From positions 1-64,000 of the forward strand of contig OMWC01000002.1 of assembly GCA_900314655.1 (NCBI GenBank): a DNA stretch of 64,000 nucleotides, in the 5' to 3' direction. The notes under the pieces were generated by a model that saw only the letters and a program-made list of their open reading frames with translations, made no database searches and was not told the DNA's origin. Below, piece by piece: positions 55,032 to 63,516 of this stretch (the first letter of the stretch is position 1; each line of letters opens with the position of its first letter). This DNA comes from an uncultured Prevotellaceae bacterium. GTDB lineage: Bacteria > Bacteroidota > Bacteroidia > Bacteroidales > Bacteroidaceae. The position numbers were made by a program, and so were the translations under genes.

Positions 55032-56777
55032 ATGGAAAATAACGAAGCATTAATCAAACAGTGCGAGGAAAAAGCACGCGAGTGGCTTTCACCAGCTTTT
55101 GACGAAGAAACACGTAAGGAAGTTCAGGCCATGCTCGACAATGAGGACAAGACGGCCCTCATCGATGCATTCTATCAGAACCTGGAGTTCGGTACGGGTG
55201 GTCTGCGCGGTATCATGGGTGCTGGCACCAACCGTATGAACAAGTATATCGTGGGTATGGCCACACAGGGCTTTGCCAACTATATACTGAAGGCTTTCCC
55301 CGGAAAGCAGTGCTCAGTGGTGGTGGGTCACGACTGCCGCAACAACGGACGTATGTTTGCTGAGTCGGTGGCCGACATCTTCTCTGCCAACGGCATCAAG
55401 GTATATCTCTTCGAGAGTCTGCGTCCTACGCCAGAGATTTCGTTTGCCATCCGTCAGTTGGGCGCACAGGCTGGTGTCAACGTTACGGCATCACACAACC
55501 CCAAGGAGTATAACGGTTACAAGGCTTACTGGGAAGACGGTGCACAGGTGCTGGCTCCCCACGACAAGGGCATCATCGACGAGGTGAACAAGGTGAAGAT
55601 CCAGGACGTGAAGTTCGAAGGCAACAAGGAACTCATCGAGATTATCGGCGGTGAGATGGACTGGGACTACCTGCAGGCCGTGAAAGAGGCTATGGTTGAC
55701 CAGGATGTCATCCTGCGCCACAAGGATCTCAACATCGTTTACTCTCCGATGCACGGCACGGGCCGCGTCATCATTCCCGAGGCCCTGCGCTCATGGGGCT
55801 TCCAGAACATCCACGTGGTGCCCGAGCAGATGGTTATCGACGGTAACTTCCCCACGGTCGTTTCGCCAAATCCTGAGAATGCAGAGGCTATGACGCTCGG
55901 CATGAAGCTGGGCACACGCCTGAATGCCGACCTCGTGATTGCCAGTGACCCCGATGCCGACCGTCTGGCCATCGTGTGCCGCAATGACAAGGGCGAATGG
56001 GAAATCCTGAACGGCAACCAGACCTGCATGATGTTCTGCTGGTATATCATTGCCAACAAGAAGAAACTCGGCCAGCTGAAGGGCAACGAGTTCCTCGTGA
56101 AGACCATCGTGACCACCGAGGAGATTGCCGAGATTGCCAAGAAGAATGGCGTGGAGCTGAAAGACTGCTACACGGGCTTCAAGTGGATTGCCAACGAGAT
56201 TCGCATCAACGAGGGCAAGAAGAAGTATATCGGCGGCGGCGAAGAGTCGTTCGGATTCCTGCCGTTCGACAAGGTGCGCGACAAGGATTCACCCGCTTCC
56301 ATCTGTCTCATCTGCGAAATCGCTGCATGGGCCAAGGATAACGGCATGACGCTCTACGACCTGCTGATGAACATCTACGTGGAGTACGGCTTCTCGAAGG
56401 AGGCCACCATCAATGTGGTTCGTCCCGGTAAGACCGGTGCCGACGAGATCAAGGCCATGATGGAGAACTTCCGTAAGAATCCTCCCACGGAACTCGGCGG
56501 TTCGAAGGTATGCTGCTGGAAGGACTACAAGACCTTGGAGCAGACTAATGCCGACGGCACGAAGACCAAGATTGACATGCCCGACACTTCCAACGTGCTG
56601 CAGTGGTTCTGCGAAGACGGTACGAAGGTGAGCGTGCGTCCTTCTGGCACCGAGCCCAAGATCAAGTTCTACACCGAGGTGAAGGATCCTTCCATGAAGT
56701 GCGCTGGATGCTACGAGCGCTGCACGAAGGATGCCGTGGCCAAGATTGAGGCTATCAAGAAGAGCCTGAATCTCTGA
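55032..56777 (+). CDS. Phospho-sugar mutase (PgcA-type)
   Basis: Alpha-D-phosphohexomutase of 581 residues, likely phosphoglucomutase/phosphomannomutase. The active-site serine lies in VTASHNPKEYNGYK; metal-binding DPDADR and the sugar-binding GGGEESFGF are intact; the C-terminal phosphate loop is RPSGTEPKIKFY. It interconverts glucose 1- and 6-phosphate for glycogen, sugar nucleotides or mannan use. Monocistronic, with its own promoter and terminator. Confidence 0.93.
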   Translation: MENNEALIKQCEEKAREWLSPAFDEETRKEVQAMLDNEDKTALIDAFYQNLEFGTGGLRGIMGAGTNRMNKYIVGMATQGFANYILKAFPGKQCSVVVGHDCRNNGRMFAESVADIFSANGIKVYLFESLRPTPEISFAIRQLGAQAGVNVTASHNPKEYNGYKAYWEDGAQVLAPHDKGIIDEVNKVKIQDVKFEGNKELIEIIGGEMDWDYLQAVKEAMVDQDVILRHKDLNIVYSPMHGTGRVIIPEALRSWGFQNIHVVPEQMVIDGNFPTVVSPNPENAEAMTLGMKLGTRLNADLVIASDPDADRLAIVCRNDKGEWEILNGNQTCMMFCWYIIANKKKLGQLKGNEFLVKTIVTTEEIAEIAKKNGVELKDCYTGFKWIANEIRINEGKKKYIGGGEESFGFLPFDKVRDKDSPASICLICEIAAWAKDNGMTLYDLLMNIYVEYGFSKEATINVVRPGKTGADEIKAMMENFRKNPPTELGGSKVCCWKDYKTLEQTNADGTKTKIDMPDTSNVLQWFCEDGTKVSVRPSGTEPKIKFYTEVKDPSMKCAGCYERCTKDAVAKIEAIKKSLNL

Positions 56778-56801
56778 TCCCGCCCTTTCGTAAACATTCA
56801 G

Positions 56802-56840
56802 GCGTGGGGCAGGGGAGCATTCCCCTGTCTCACGCTTTTT
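56802..56840 (+). terminator. Terminator of the phosphohexomutase gene
   Basis: GCGTGGGGCAGGGGA pairs with TCCCCTGTCTCACGC and is followed by TTTTT. Confidence 0.85.
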
Positions 56841-56915
56841 CTATCGTTTATCCCTATATATTAATAAGGTGAAGCCCCGTGGAGTCAAAATTCTGAAAAA
56901 TATTTCGGGAAATAT

Positions 56916-56946
56916 TTGGCGGTTCGGATTTTTTACACTACCTTTG
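56916..56946 (+). promoter_or_regulatory. Promoter of tRNA-Ser and tRNA-Glu
   Basis: TTG at 56916-56918 and TACCTTTG at 56939-56946, spacer 20 bases. The stretch from box to tRNA (CACTCGCA) resembles that of the tRNA cluster at 14.2 kb. Confidence 0.7.
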
Positions 56947-56996
56947 CACTCGCAATTGAGAAATCAGTTGTTTCGGCAAATCGAACGAACCTCCTT

Positions 56997-57083
56997 GGAA
57001 GGATGGGTGAGTGGCTGAAACCAGCAGTTTGCTAAACTGCCGTGCGGGTAACCGTACCGGGGGTTCGAATCCCCCTCCTTCCG
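56997..57083 (+). tRNA. tRNA-Ser (anticodon GCT)
   Basis: Class II tRNA of 87 bases. Acceptor GGAAGGA pairs with TCCTTCC; the anticodon stem GCAGT/ACTGC encloses TTGCTAA. CCA is not encoded. Confidence 0.95.
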
Positions 57084-57114
57084 CAGAGGGGACGGGTCGA
57101 AGAGCTGAATAGAT

Positions 57115-57186
57115 GGTCGGTTCATCTAACGGTTAGGATACAAGATTCTCAATCTTGGCATAAGGGTTCGATTCCCTTACCGACTA
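57115..57186 (+). tRNA. tRNA-Glu (anticodon CTC)
   Basis: Acceptor GGTCGGT pairs with ACCGACT; the anticodon stem CAAGA/TCTTG encloses TTCTCAA, giving CTC. CCA is not encoded. Confidence 0.9.
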
Positions 57187-57200
57187 CAACTTCTGATAAT

Positions 57201-57239
57201 AACCCTGTAAGTTTAAAAGACTTGCAGGGTTGTTTTTTT
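57201..57239 (+). terminator. Terminator after the tRNA pair
   Basis: Twelve-base arms (57201-57212 and 57220-57231, AACCCTGTAAGT with ACTTGCAGGGTT) and a run of seven T. It ends 21 bases before the GH8 gene, which has no clear promoter of its own and may depend on read-through or a hidden start. Confidence 0.8.
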
Positions 57240-57260
57240 GAAAAACCATTGATACGCTAT

Positions 57261-59423
57261 ATGAAAACAAGTAAATGCCTTATTGTCGTGGCCATGTTCG
57301 CCTGGAGCATGATGGCCGCAGCCCAATGGCCCAGAGGCCTGCAGGGTCCCCTGGAGAAGGGCGCTTTTGAGACTGGTCAGTATCGTAACCTTTTCGTTGA
57401 GATGGGCTACAGGCCCAACGAGGTGGAGCAGAAGTTGAAAGAAGTGTTCAACGATGTGTTCCACGGTCCCAACAAGGTGTATTTCGAAGTTGGCGACACC
57501 ATGGGTTACGTCAGCGACATCAAGAACCACGATGTGCGCACGGAAGGTATGTCGTATGGCATGATGATTGCCGTAGAGATGGGCGAAAAAGATATCTTCG
57601 ACCGTCTGTGGCGCTGGGCTAAGAAATACATGCAGCATCAGGAAGGACCGCGTGAGGGATATTTCGCCTGGAGCTGCAAGACCGACGGCACCCGCAACGC
57701 CCAAGGCGCAGCCTCCGATGGTGAACTGTATTTCATCACCGCGCTGATCTTCGCCTCCAACCAGTGGGGTAATGACACCGGTATCAACTACAAGGCCGAG
57801 GCACAACACATCCTAAATTGCATTCAACCCAGAGAATATAAACCTGAACCTCGTCCCGCAGGCTTTGGCGGCTTTGGTGGCCAGCAGCCCTCAACTGCCA
57901 AGATGTATCTGATAGACCCCGAGACGAAGCTCATCACCTTTACGCCCGATGGTTTCGGTCAGCGCTTCACCGACCCCAGCTACCACATTCCTGCTTTCTA
58001 TGAGGTATGGGCGAAATGGGCTGACGATGGTCGCAGCGACTACTGGATGGAATGCGCCCGGAAAAGCCGTGAGCTGCTTCACAAGTGTACGCATGAGCAG
58101 ACAGGCCTGAACGGCGACCAGTGCCAGTTTGACGGTTCTGAGATGCAGATGCCTCGCTTCCCTGGTATGCCGCAGCGTCCAGAAGGAGCACCGCGTAGGA
58201 ATGGCAACAATAATTTCCGCTACGATTCATGGCGCGTGCCCATGAACATTGCCCTCGACTATGAATGGAGCTGCGCTGATGCTGAATGGCAGCGTGCCTA
58301 TGGCGAGCGCATTCAGAACTTCCTCTACTCGCAGGGTATAGATACCTTCGTAGATCAATACCGCGTGGATGGCTCACTTCCTGAAGGAAACGAGATTCTG
58401 CAGGCAGGCGGGTTCCGCAAGCTGCGCCACAGCATCGGACTTGTGGCTACGTCGGCAGCCGCATCCGTGATGTGCAGCCACGACAAGCGCCGCGAATTCA
58501 TCAAAGCCCTTTGGGAAGCCAAGCACGAACCCTTCGAAGACGGATACTTCGATGCCTACTACGACGGACTGCTTCGCCTTTTCGCCTTCATGCATCTGAG
58601 TGGCCACTATCGCGTCATCTTCCCTCCATCAGAGCGCCAATTCAAAGTGGGGCATCTCTCGGCAACCGTCGATACCGGTGCCGGTGGAAAGATTCTCTCG
58701 CTCTGCTACGACGGCAAGGAAGTGCTGTCGCAATCCAGCATGCCCGAATCCTTTGGAAGCACGTTCTGGACCAGTCCGCAGAATGAATGGAACTGGCCAC
58801 CCGTGCCAGAGTTTGACAAGTATCGCTACCGTATCGATCAAGACGGTGACACGCTCACTATCACCAGCAGCGAGTCGAAACGTCTGGGTATGCGTGTGAG
58901 CAAACGCTTCCATACCGACAAGCGCAGCCAGTCGCTCACGGTGGATTATTCCGTTATCAATACCGGCAAACAATCCCGCAAAGTGGCCCCTTGGGAGATT
59001 ACACGTGTGCCCAATGATGGCTGGATTTTTTTCGATTCATCCGTCGCTGACATCACTCCCGCAGGACTGATGCCGTTCACTGCTTCCGAAGGTGCCGCAT
59101 GGTATAAGACCGACACGGCCAACGAGAACCGTAAGATCAATGCCGACGGCAAAGGTTGGCTGGCCTATCTTAACAACGGGCTGCTCCTGGTGAAGCAGTT
59201 TGAGGATCTTTCAGTCGATGCTCCGGCACCTGGAGAGGCTGAGATACAGGTCTATGTGAACCGTGGCAAGACTTATATAGAGCTCGAAAGCCAAGGTGCT
59301 TATGTGACCTTGGCTCCCGGTGAACGTCTTACGTGGAGCGTCAGATGGCATCTTCAACCCTATAGCGGTGAAGCCCCGTCAAAGAAAGTTTTGAAAGCTG
59401 TGAAGAAATTGCTGAAGCGTTAA
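57261..59423 (+). CDS. GH8 exo-oligoxylanase-like enzyme fused to a DUF4380-like domain
   Basis: Secreted enzyme of 720 residues. After a signal peptide (about 1-21) comes a GH8 domain (about 25-450) like reducing-end xylose-releasing exo-oligoxylanase. Likely catalytic residues are Glu95 (RTEGMSYGM), Asp153 (AASDGELYF) and Asp322 (RYDSWRVPM); the first two have the 58-residue spacing known in the Bacillus enzyme. Two Gly/Pro-rich insertions (about 190-212 and 298-320) are unusual. The C-terminal part (about 480-700) is beta-rich and resembles DUF4380. The ATG at 57261 is chosen because the longer frame runs through the two tRNAs. It faces the GH10 gene; both degrade xylan. Confidence 0.85.
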   Translation: MKTSKCLIVVAMFAWSMMAAAQWPRGLQGPLEKGAFETGQYRNLFVEMGYRPNEVEQKLKEVFNDVFHGPNKVYFEVGDTMGYVSDIKNHDVRTEGMSYGMMIAVEMGEKDIFDRLWRWAKKYMQHQEGPREGYFAWSCKTDGTRNAQGAASDGELYFITALIFASNQWGNDTGINYKAEAQHILNCIQPREYKPEPRPAGFGGFGGQQPSTAKMYLIDPETKLITFTPDGFGQRFTDPSYHIPAFYEVWAKWADDGRSDYWMECARKSRELLHKCTHEQTGLNGDQCQFDGSEMQMPRFPGMPQRPEGAPRRNGNNNFRYDSWRVPMNIALDYEWSCADAEWQRAYGERIQNFLYSQGIDTFVDQYRVDGSLPEGNEILQAGGFRKLRHSIGLVATSAAASVMCSHDKRREFIKALWEAKHEPFEDGYFDAYYDGLLRLFAFMHLSGHYRVIFPPSERQFKVGHLSATVDTGAGGKILSLCYDGKEVLSQSSMPESFGSTFWTSPQNEWNWPPVPEFDKYRYRIDQDGDTLTITSSESKRLGMRVSKRFHTDKRSQSLTVDYSVINTGKQSRKVAPWEITRVPNDGWIFFDSSVADITPAGLMPFTASEGAAWYKTDTANENRKINADGKGWLAYLNNGLLLVKQFEDLSVDAPAPGEAEIQVYVNRGKTYIELESQGAYVTLAPGERLTWSVRWHLQPYSGEAPSKKVLKAVKKLLKR

Positions 59424-59427
59424 TGCA

Positions 59428-59468
59428 GAAAGAAGGCCAGGAAGATATTTGATTCCTGGCCTTCTTTC
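59428..59468. terminator. Bidirectional terminator between GH8 and GH10 genes
   Basis: Perfect 16-bp arms (59428-59443 and 59453-59468, GAAAGAAGGCCAGGAA and its complement) with a nine-base loop, between two convergent stops. Confidence 0.85.
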
Positions 59469-59474
59469 GGTCTA

Positions 59475-61343
59475 TTAGCGTGTCTTGTTTATCTTCTTTC
59501 CGTTTACGATGTAGATACCGGCTGGCAGGCTGCCGAAGTCGGTGCCTTCGGGAAGGCGTATGCCTGTCAGGGTGTAGATGCCTTTTGCGCTGTTGGAATT
59601 GTCTTCGGCAGAGATGTCCTCAATGTCCGCGAGGTCAGCGCCCAGGCCTTTGGCTACGCCTGCATAGGTATGTTTACGGTAATAGGTGTTGAGTGTCCAG
59701 AGGCCCACGGGTTCACCTGCACGCCATCCGCTGTTCGTAGGCGAGTCGGTAGGACACCACAGGCAGATGCCCCACTGCTGTGCCGGTGGTATAATGCGCA
59801 GGTATTCCTTGATGATCCACTCGTAGAAGTCGGCCATCTTCTGGTGCTCGGCTTCGGTCATCTGAGAGGTTTGCACAGATTTTGCCCATCTGTCGGAACC
59901 GCGCACATAGCCCATATCAAACTCGCTGACGCGGCATAGCTTTCCGCTGTTGGCCATGAGTTGGAACATCTGTGTGATGTGCTTCTTGATTTTATTTTGA
60001 ATCGTTGCATTCTCAAAGCATGAGATGTGCATCTGCGTACCGATGCCGTCAATCTTGGTTACGCCGTCGGCTTCCCATTTCTTGATCCAGTTGATGAGCG
60101 ACTTTAGCTTTTTGTTGTCGTCCCAATCGGACTCAAGGTTATAGTCGTTGATGAAGAGTTTCACGTCTGAAGGTCCATACTTGCGGGCCAGACGGCAAGC
60201 CTGGCGCACGTAGTCGAGGTCGCCCAGGTAATCCTGCCAGTAGAATGCATCGCCGCCCACGTCCCATGTGGCATTAGGATTGCCACCAGGGCTATACGCC
60301 TCTGAGTGCTGCAACGTATAGTTTCCAGAACCGTCGTTTCCGTTGCCACCTATGGCTTCATTGACCAGATCCCATGCCTTCACCTTTCCGCCGCAGGCTT
60401 CCATCATGCCCTTGATCCATTTATCCATGGCATAGACGAGCGTGTCGTGCATCTCTTCCTTGGTCTGTGGCACGGTACTGGCCTTGTAGCCCTCAAACTT
60501 GATGCTCTTAATATAGACGTCGCCAACATAGTTTGGAACATGCAGCAGGATGAAGCTGCCGTCCATGGTGGGTGTGACGGATACCTGTACATCCTGCCAC
60601 TCCGAGGTGAACGAGATATTGAAATTGGCACCGCCGTTCCAGTCGCCCAGGCGCCCATCGAGTTTGCCTGACTTTGAACCCTTCACGGTAAATGTCATCT
60701 TATAACTCTTACCCTTCTCGAGGATGATGTTGCTCATGGGTACGAACTGCACTTGCCAAGGATACGATTTCGTGGTTGTTACCATCAGGCCATTCGTGGC
60801 ATCAAACTTGATGGAATAGCCCCAATCAGTTTCTGTGGCTTGCCAGCCCACGCTCTTGTCGGAGCGGAAATCCTTGCTGACGATCAGGTCATACACTTCA
60901 GTGCCTGGTACAGCTTTGTCGGCCAGCAGTTTCAGCAACCACCCCTTGGCCTGCTGCGAATGCCATGCCAGCGTGTGGCCATATACGTTGAGTCCGGCTG
61001 CGGTGGCTGCGTTCACGTAGTTCTTCACCGTGGTGAAGTTCATATTGCCATTGCCGTCAACGCAACTTGACATCTTCATGGCATTTCCGGCCACGGTCTC
61101 GTCAAAGTTGTCGTTGGTCAGTCCTTTTACGGTGGAGTTGCTCAGGTAGTTGTTCACCGTTGTACCTACGCCCAGCTTGAAGTTGGGATACTTCTCGCGG
61201 TCCACATAGCTTTTCAGCGGCCCGTAGTCTTTCAGGTAGCTATAGTTAGGGTCATTGGGATTGCCCATCTCATAGTTTTTCTGGGCATGGGTTCCCGTAG
61301 CAGTGAGCAGCATGACGGCTGCCAGGAGTAAATTCTTTCTCAT
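59475..61343 (-). CDS. GH10 endo-1,4-beta-xylanase with inserted carbohydrate-binding module
   Basis: Secreted xylanase of 622 residues. Signal peptide about 1-20 (ends THA). The GH10 barrel is interrupted: the first part runs to about residue 150 (with YGHTLAWHSQ), a beta-sandwich insert of CBM4/22 type follows (about 155-290), and the barrel resumes with the acid/base Glu329 (WDLVNEAI) and nucleophile Glu474 (RVSEFDMGY). This split layout is known from Prevotella xylanase Xyn10C. The C-terminus (GIYTLTGIRLPEG to VNGKK) is the short tail common in secreted Prevotella proteins. A TAACTTTG box lies upstream (61371-61378, minus strand). Confidence 0.93.
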   Translation of the reverse strand: MRKNLLLAAVMLLTATGTHAQKNYEMGNPNDPNYSYLKDYGPLKSYVDREKYPNFKLGVGTTVNNYLSNSTVKGLTNDNFDETVAGNAMKMSSCVDGNGNMNFTTVKNYVNAATAAGLNVYGHTLAWHSQQAKGWLLKLLADKAVPGTEVYDLIVSKDFRSDKSVGWQATETDWGYSIKFDATNGLMVTTTKSYPWQVQFVPMSNIILEKGKSYKMTFTVKGSKSGKLDGRLGDWNGGANFNISFTSEWQDVQVSVTPTMDGSFILLHVPNYVGDVYIKSIKFEGYKASTVPQTKEEMHDTLVYAMDKWIKGMMEACGGKVKAWDLVNEAIGGNGNDGSGNYTLQHSEAYSPGGNPNATWDVGGDAFYWQDYLGDLDYVRQACRLARKYGPSDVKLFINDYNLESDWDDNKKLKSLINWIKKWEADGVTKIDGIGTQMHISCFENATIQNKIKKHITQMFQLMANSGKLCRVSEFDMGYVRGSDRWAKSVQTSQMTEAEHQKMADFYEWIIKEYLRIIPPAQQWGICLWCPTDSPTNSGWRAGEPVGLWTLNTYYRKHTYAGVAKGLGADLADIEDISAEDNSNSAKGIYTLTGIRLPEGTDFGSLPAGIYIVNGKKINKTR

Positions 61344-61370
61344 GATGTAAACGAATAGTTATTACCGCCA

Positions 61371-61378
61371 CAAAGTTA
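61371..61378 (-). promoter_or_regulatory. -7 promoter box of the GH10 gene
   Basis: The minus strand reads TAACTTTG, 27 bases before the GH10 ATG. Confidence 0.55.
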
Positions 61379-61453
61379 ATCATTATTGTTGAAATAATTG
61401 CATATTTTGAAATTTTTAATAGTGGAGAAGCGTTCATCCGTACCTTATTCATT

Positions 61454-61554
61454 GGATGATACTTAGGCCTTCAACGGATGATACTTTGAAGCCCGTCGGA
61501 TGATACTTTGAAGGTCAACGGATGATACTTTGAAGACCGTCGGATGATACTTTG
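61454..61554 (+). repeat. Array E of 22-bp units (five copies)
   Basis: Cores GGATGATACTTTG start at 61454 (written CTTAG at its end), 61476, 61498, 61520 and 61542, 22 bases apart. It lies between the 3' end of the peptidase gene and the promoter of the GH10 gene. Confidence 0.9.
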
Positions 61555-61574
61555 GATTTGCGATGATTCTTACG

Positions 61575-62051
61575 TCAAGAAAAGAGTCTAAGCCAGATGC
61601 GGCGGTAGAAAGCCAGCAAATAACGGCGGATAGGGAAGAGACGGGTCCAGAACCAGGAATAAATGCGCCATTTCAGACCGTCAGTACGGTCAAGAGTCTC
61701 GCGTCCTTTACGATAGAATCCGACGACGGCTCCCTGAATGTCCTGCAGTTTGCATTGCTCAGTGCCTAAGTTGCCGTCGCCACGAAGCACAACGTCGTCA
61801 CCTTGGATGGAAATGATACGGTGAAGTACGAAATGTTTTGGCTTTATTTCGGCCAGCACGGGATCACCAACCTTCGGGTTAAGAGGCTTGGTGAGCAGCG
61901 CTTTATCGCGACCGTCTTCCAGGAATGGACGCATACTGAAGCCTTTCAGACGGAGGGTCACAGTGTGGCCTTCGTTGAGCATCTTCACAATTTCCGGCAG
62001 CAGGATGGCATTGGGAAACTGCACTTCATTGATTCTTATATCGTCAGTCAT
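61575..62051 (-). CDS. S24/S26-like peptidase
   Basis: Protein of 158 residues like signal peptidase I of the SipW/ER type. The catalytic serine is probably Ser39 in LKGFSMRPFL; the general base appears to be His77 in VLHRIISI, as in Ser-His members, rather than the Lys of classical bacterial enzymes. No membrane helix precedes the serine; the C-terminal 45 residues are basic and aromatic (WFWTRLFPIRRYL) and may anchor to the membrane. It follows the HPr-kinase-like gene by 15 bases; the pair recurs in Bacteroidales near peptide-modification genes. Confidence 0.75.
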   Translation of the reverse strand: MTDDIRINEVQFPNAILLPEIVKMLNEGHTVTLRLKGFSMRPFLEDGRDKALLTKPLNPKVGDPVLAEIKPKHFVLHRIISIQGDDVVLRGDGNLGTEQCKLQDIQGAVVGFYRKGRETLDRTDGLKWRIYSWFWTRLFPIRRYLLAFYRRIWLRLFS

Positions 62052-62066
62052 CTTGGATACGTATGT

Positions 62067-62960
62067 TTAGTGCTGAGCAATAGCTGCATGACAGACGCGG
62101 GCTGCTTCTTCGTTGGGCAGGCAGTGGAGTGTGTAGATGCCTACGCGCTCTATGACGCGTGTCACGTTGTTGCAGATGGCATTGAAGATGTCCTTGTCCC
62201 ACTTCATGGAGGAGCAGGAGGGCAGGAAAGAGGCAAAAGCCTCAATAGGGGGTAACTTCTCGATACTGTTTTCAGGAGCACGGTCAATGCGGGTGATAGC
62301 TCCAAGACGGGCTTTCACGTTGCGGTAGCAGGGCGTCTTTCCGCTCCAGGGACTGCCATAGATGAAGCATTCGTCGTCGATGATGCGCACGATGGGGTTG
62401 TCGTCGTTCATCAAGTCGCATCCGGGAATGTAGCGCAACCACATGCTTACCTGTGTGCTCTTGCCCGTACCACTCTTGGCAATGAAGGCATAGCCATATC
62501 CGTTCTGCCTGACTAAAGAGGCGTGAATAAGCAGTGTCTGCTGAAGACTACCTGCAAAGGCGAAGATGAGCATCATTGCATTGTTGAGTCCGAAGCAGCG
62601 CATGTTATAGTTGCCGTTGAGAGCAACACGGCAGTCGCTAAAGTCTTTGTTTGACTTGAGCAGGCAGCAGTCTGCGCCATTGATGTCCTTGATGATGTAT
62701 TGATAACCTCCATCGGGCAACCGGTCAACAATGGTGTCGCCGTTGCCGGTGTCGAACTTGCCGATTCGTTCGCGTCCTTGACCTTTCACGGCTGGCAGCT
62801 GGTCGTCAACGGTAAGCTGGAAGAAACAATTGTCGTCGGGGAAAGCATCAACACGAAAAGGCTCAAACGACGGAAGGAGCCTCATGCTGTTGTAGCGAGA
62901 CTCCTTGAATATAATGCTTACATTGAAATCGGCAATGCGGAACTTATTGATGTTGTCCAT
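62067..62960 (-). CDS. HPr(Ser) kinase-like P-loop protein
   Basis: Protein of 297 residues with the HPrK-type kinase fold in its C-terminal half: LLIHASLV (His146), P-loop AKSGTGKSTQ (161-170), and an acidic MNDDNPIV strand. The N-terminal 120 residues are unclassified. Classical HprK regulators have a different N-domain and a conserved signature that is missing here, so this is one of the HprK-like proteins found beside S26 peptidases and PqqD-like proteins, some in RiPP (lasso-like) clusters. No PqqD gene is visible here. It is the middle gene of a three-gene run. Confidence 0.75.
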   Translation of the reverse strand: MDNINKFRIADFNVSIIFKESRYNSMRLLPSFEPFRVDAFPDDNCFFQLTVDDQLPAVKGQGRERIGKFDTGNGDTIVDRLPDGGYQYIIKDINGADCCLLKSNKDFSDCRVALNGNYNMRCFGLNNAMMLIFAFAGSLQQTLLIHASLVRQNGYGYAFIAKSGTGKSTQVSMWLRYIPGCDLMNDDNPIVRIIDDECFIYGSPWSGKTPCYRNVKARLGAITRIDRAPENSIEKLPPIEAFASFLPSCSSMKWDKDIFNAICNNVTRVIERVGIYTLHCLPNEEAARVCHAAIAQH

Positions 62961-62970
62961 CGGCGATGCT

Positions 62971-63477
62971 TTATTTCTTAGGTGGACGTGGTGCGTTTTT
63001 TGCCGCCTTACGTTGTGCCTTTGCTGCTTTTCGGGCCTCTTTCTTGGTCATTTCATCTTCTGCATTCTGTGTGTCATTAGGGGTGATACACTTGAAGCGG
63101 AACTGATCCTGCGAGAGATGCTTCACGTTGAAATTACCTGCTTTGGTGTATTTGGCCGAAAGCTTTGTGTATTTCTTATAAGCTTTCTTCTCGTTCGGTG
63201 AGAAGCAGATGATGCAGGTGCGGTTAGGCATTCCATGTTCTGCGAGATAGTCGCGCAGCTGATAGGAATAGTTGTCGCGGCTCACGAGGAAATTATTCTT
63301 TTCGTTGAGCCATGCGCTGTCAAGTACTTGTACATCAGTGAAATAAACAGTAGAGTCGTTGAAGCTTGCTGCAAAGCCGAACGCATAGGTCTTGACCATT
63401 TTGTTCTTGGCATGCGACTGTAGGCCCATGCAGAGCAAAAGGGTCAGAATGAATCCTGAAATAATAATTCTTTTCAC
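62971..63477 (-). CDS. Small exported protein of unknown function
   Basis: Exported protein of 168 residues with a signal peptide (about 1-23, ending SHAK) and GTG start. The mature part has a short alpha/beta pattern with YAFGFAASFNDSTVYFTDV and CIICFSPNEKKAYKKYTKL; the last 30 residues are strongly basic (KKEARKAAKAQRKAAK). I recognise no domain; it looks like a conserved Prevotella protein. It lies ten bases before the HPr-kinase-like gene and 39 bases after rpoD, so may share the rpoD transcript. Confidence 0.7.
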   Translation of the reverse strand: MKRIIISGFILTLLLCMGLQSHAKNKMVKTYAFGFAASFNDSTVYFTDVQVLDSAWLNEKNNFLVSRDNYSYQLRDYLAEHGMPNRTCIICFSPNEKKAYKKYTKLSAKYTKAGNFNVKHLSQDQFRFKCITPNDTQNAEDEMTKKEARKAAKAQRKAAKNAPRPPKK

Positions 63478-63516
63478 GCTAAAATATTTGTCTGTTTATA
63501 TTTAAATGTGACCCGC

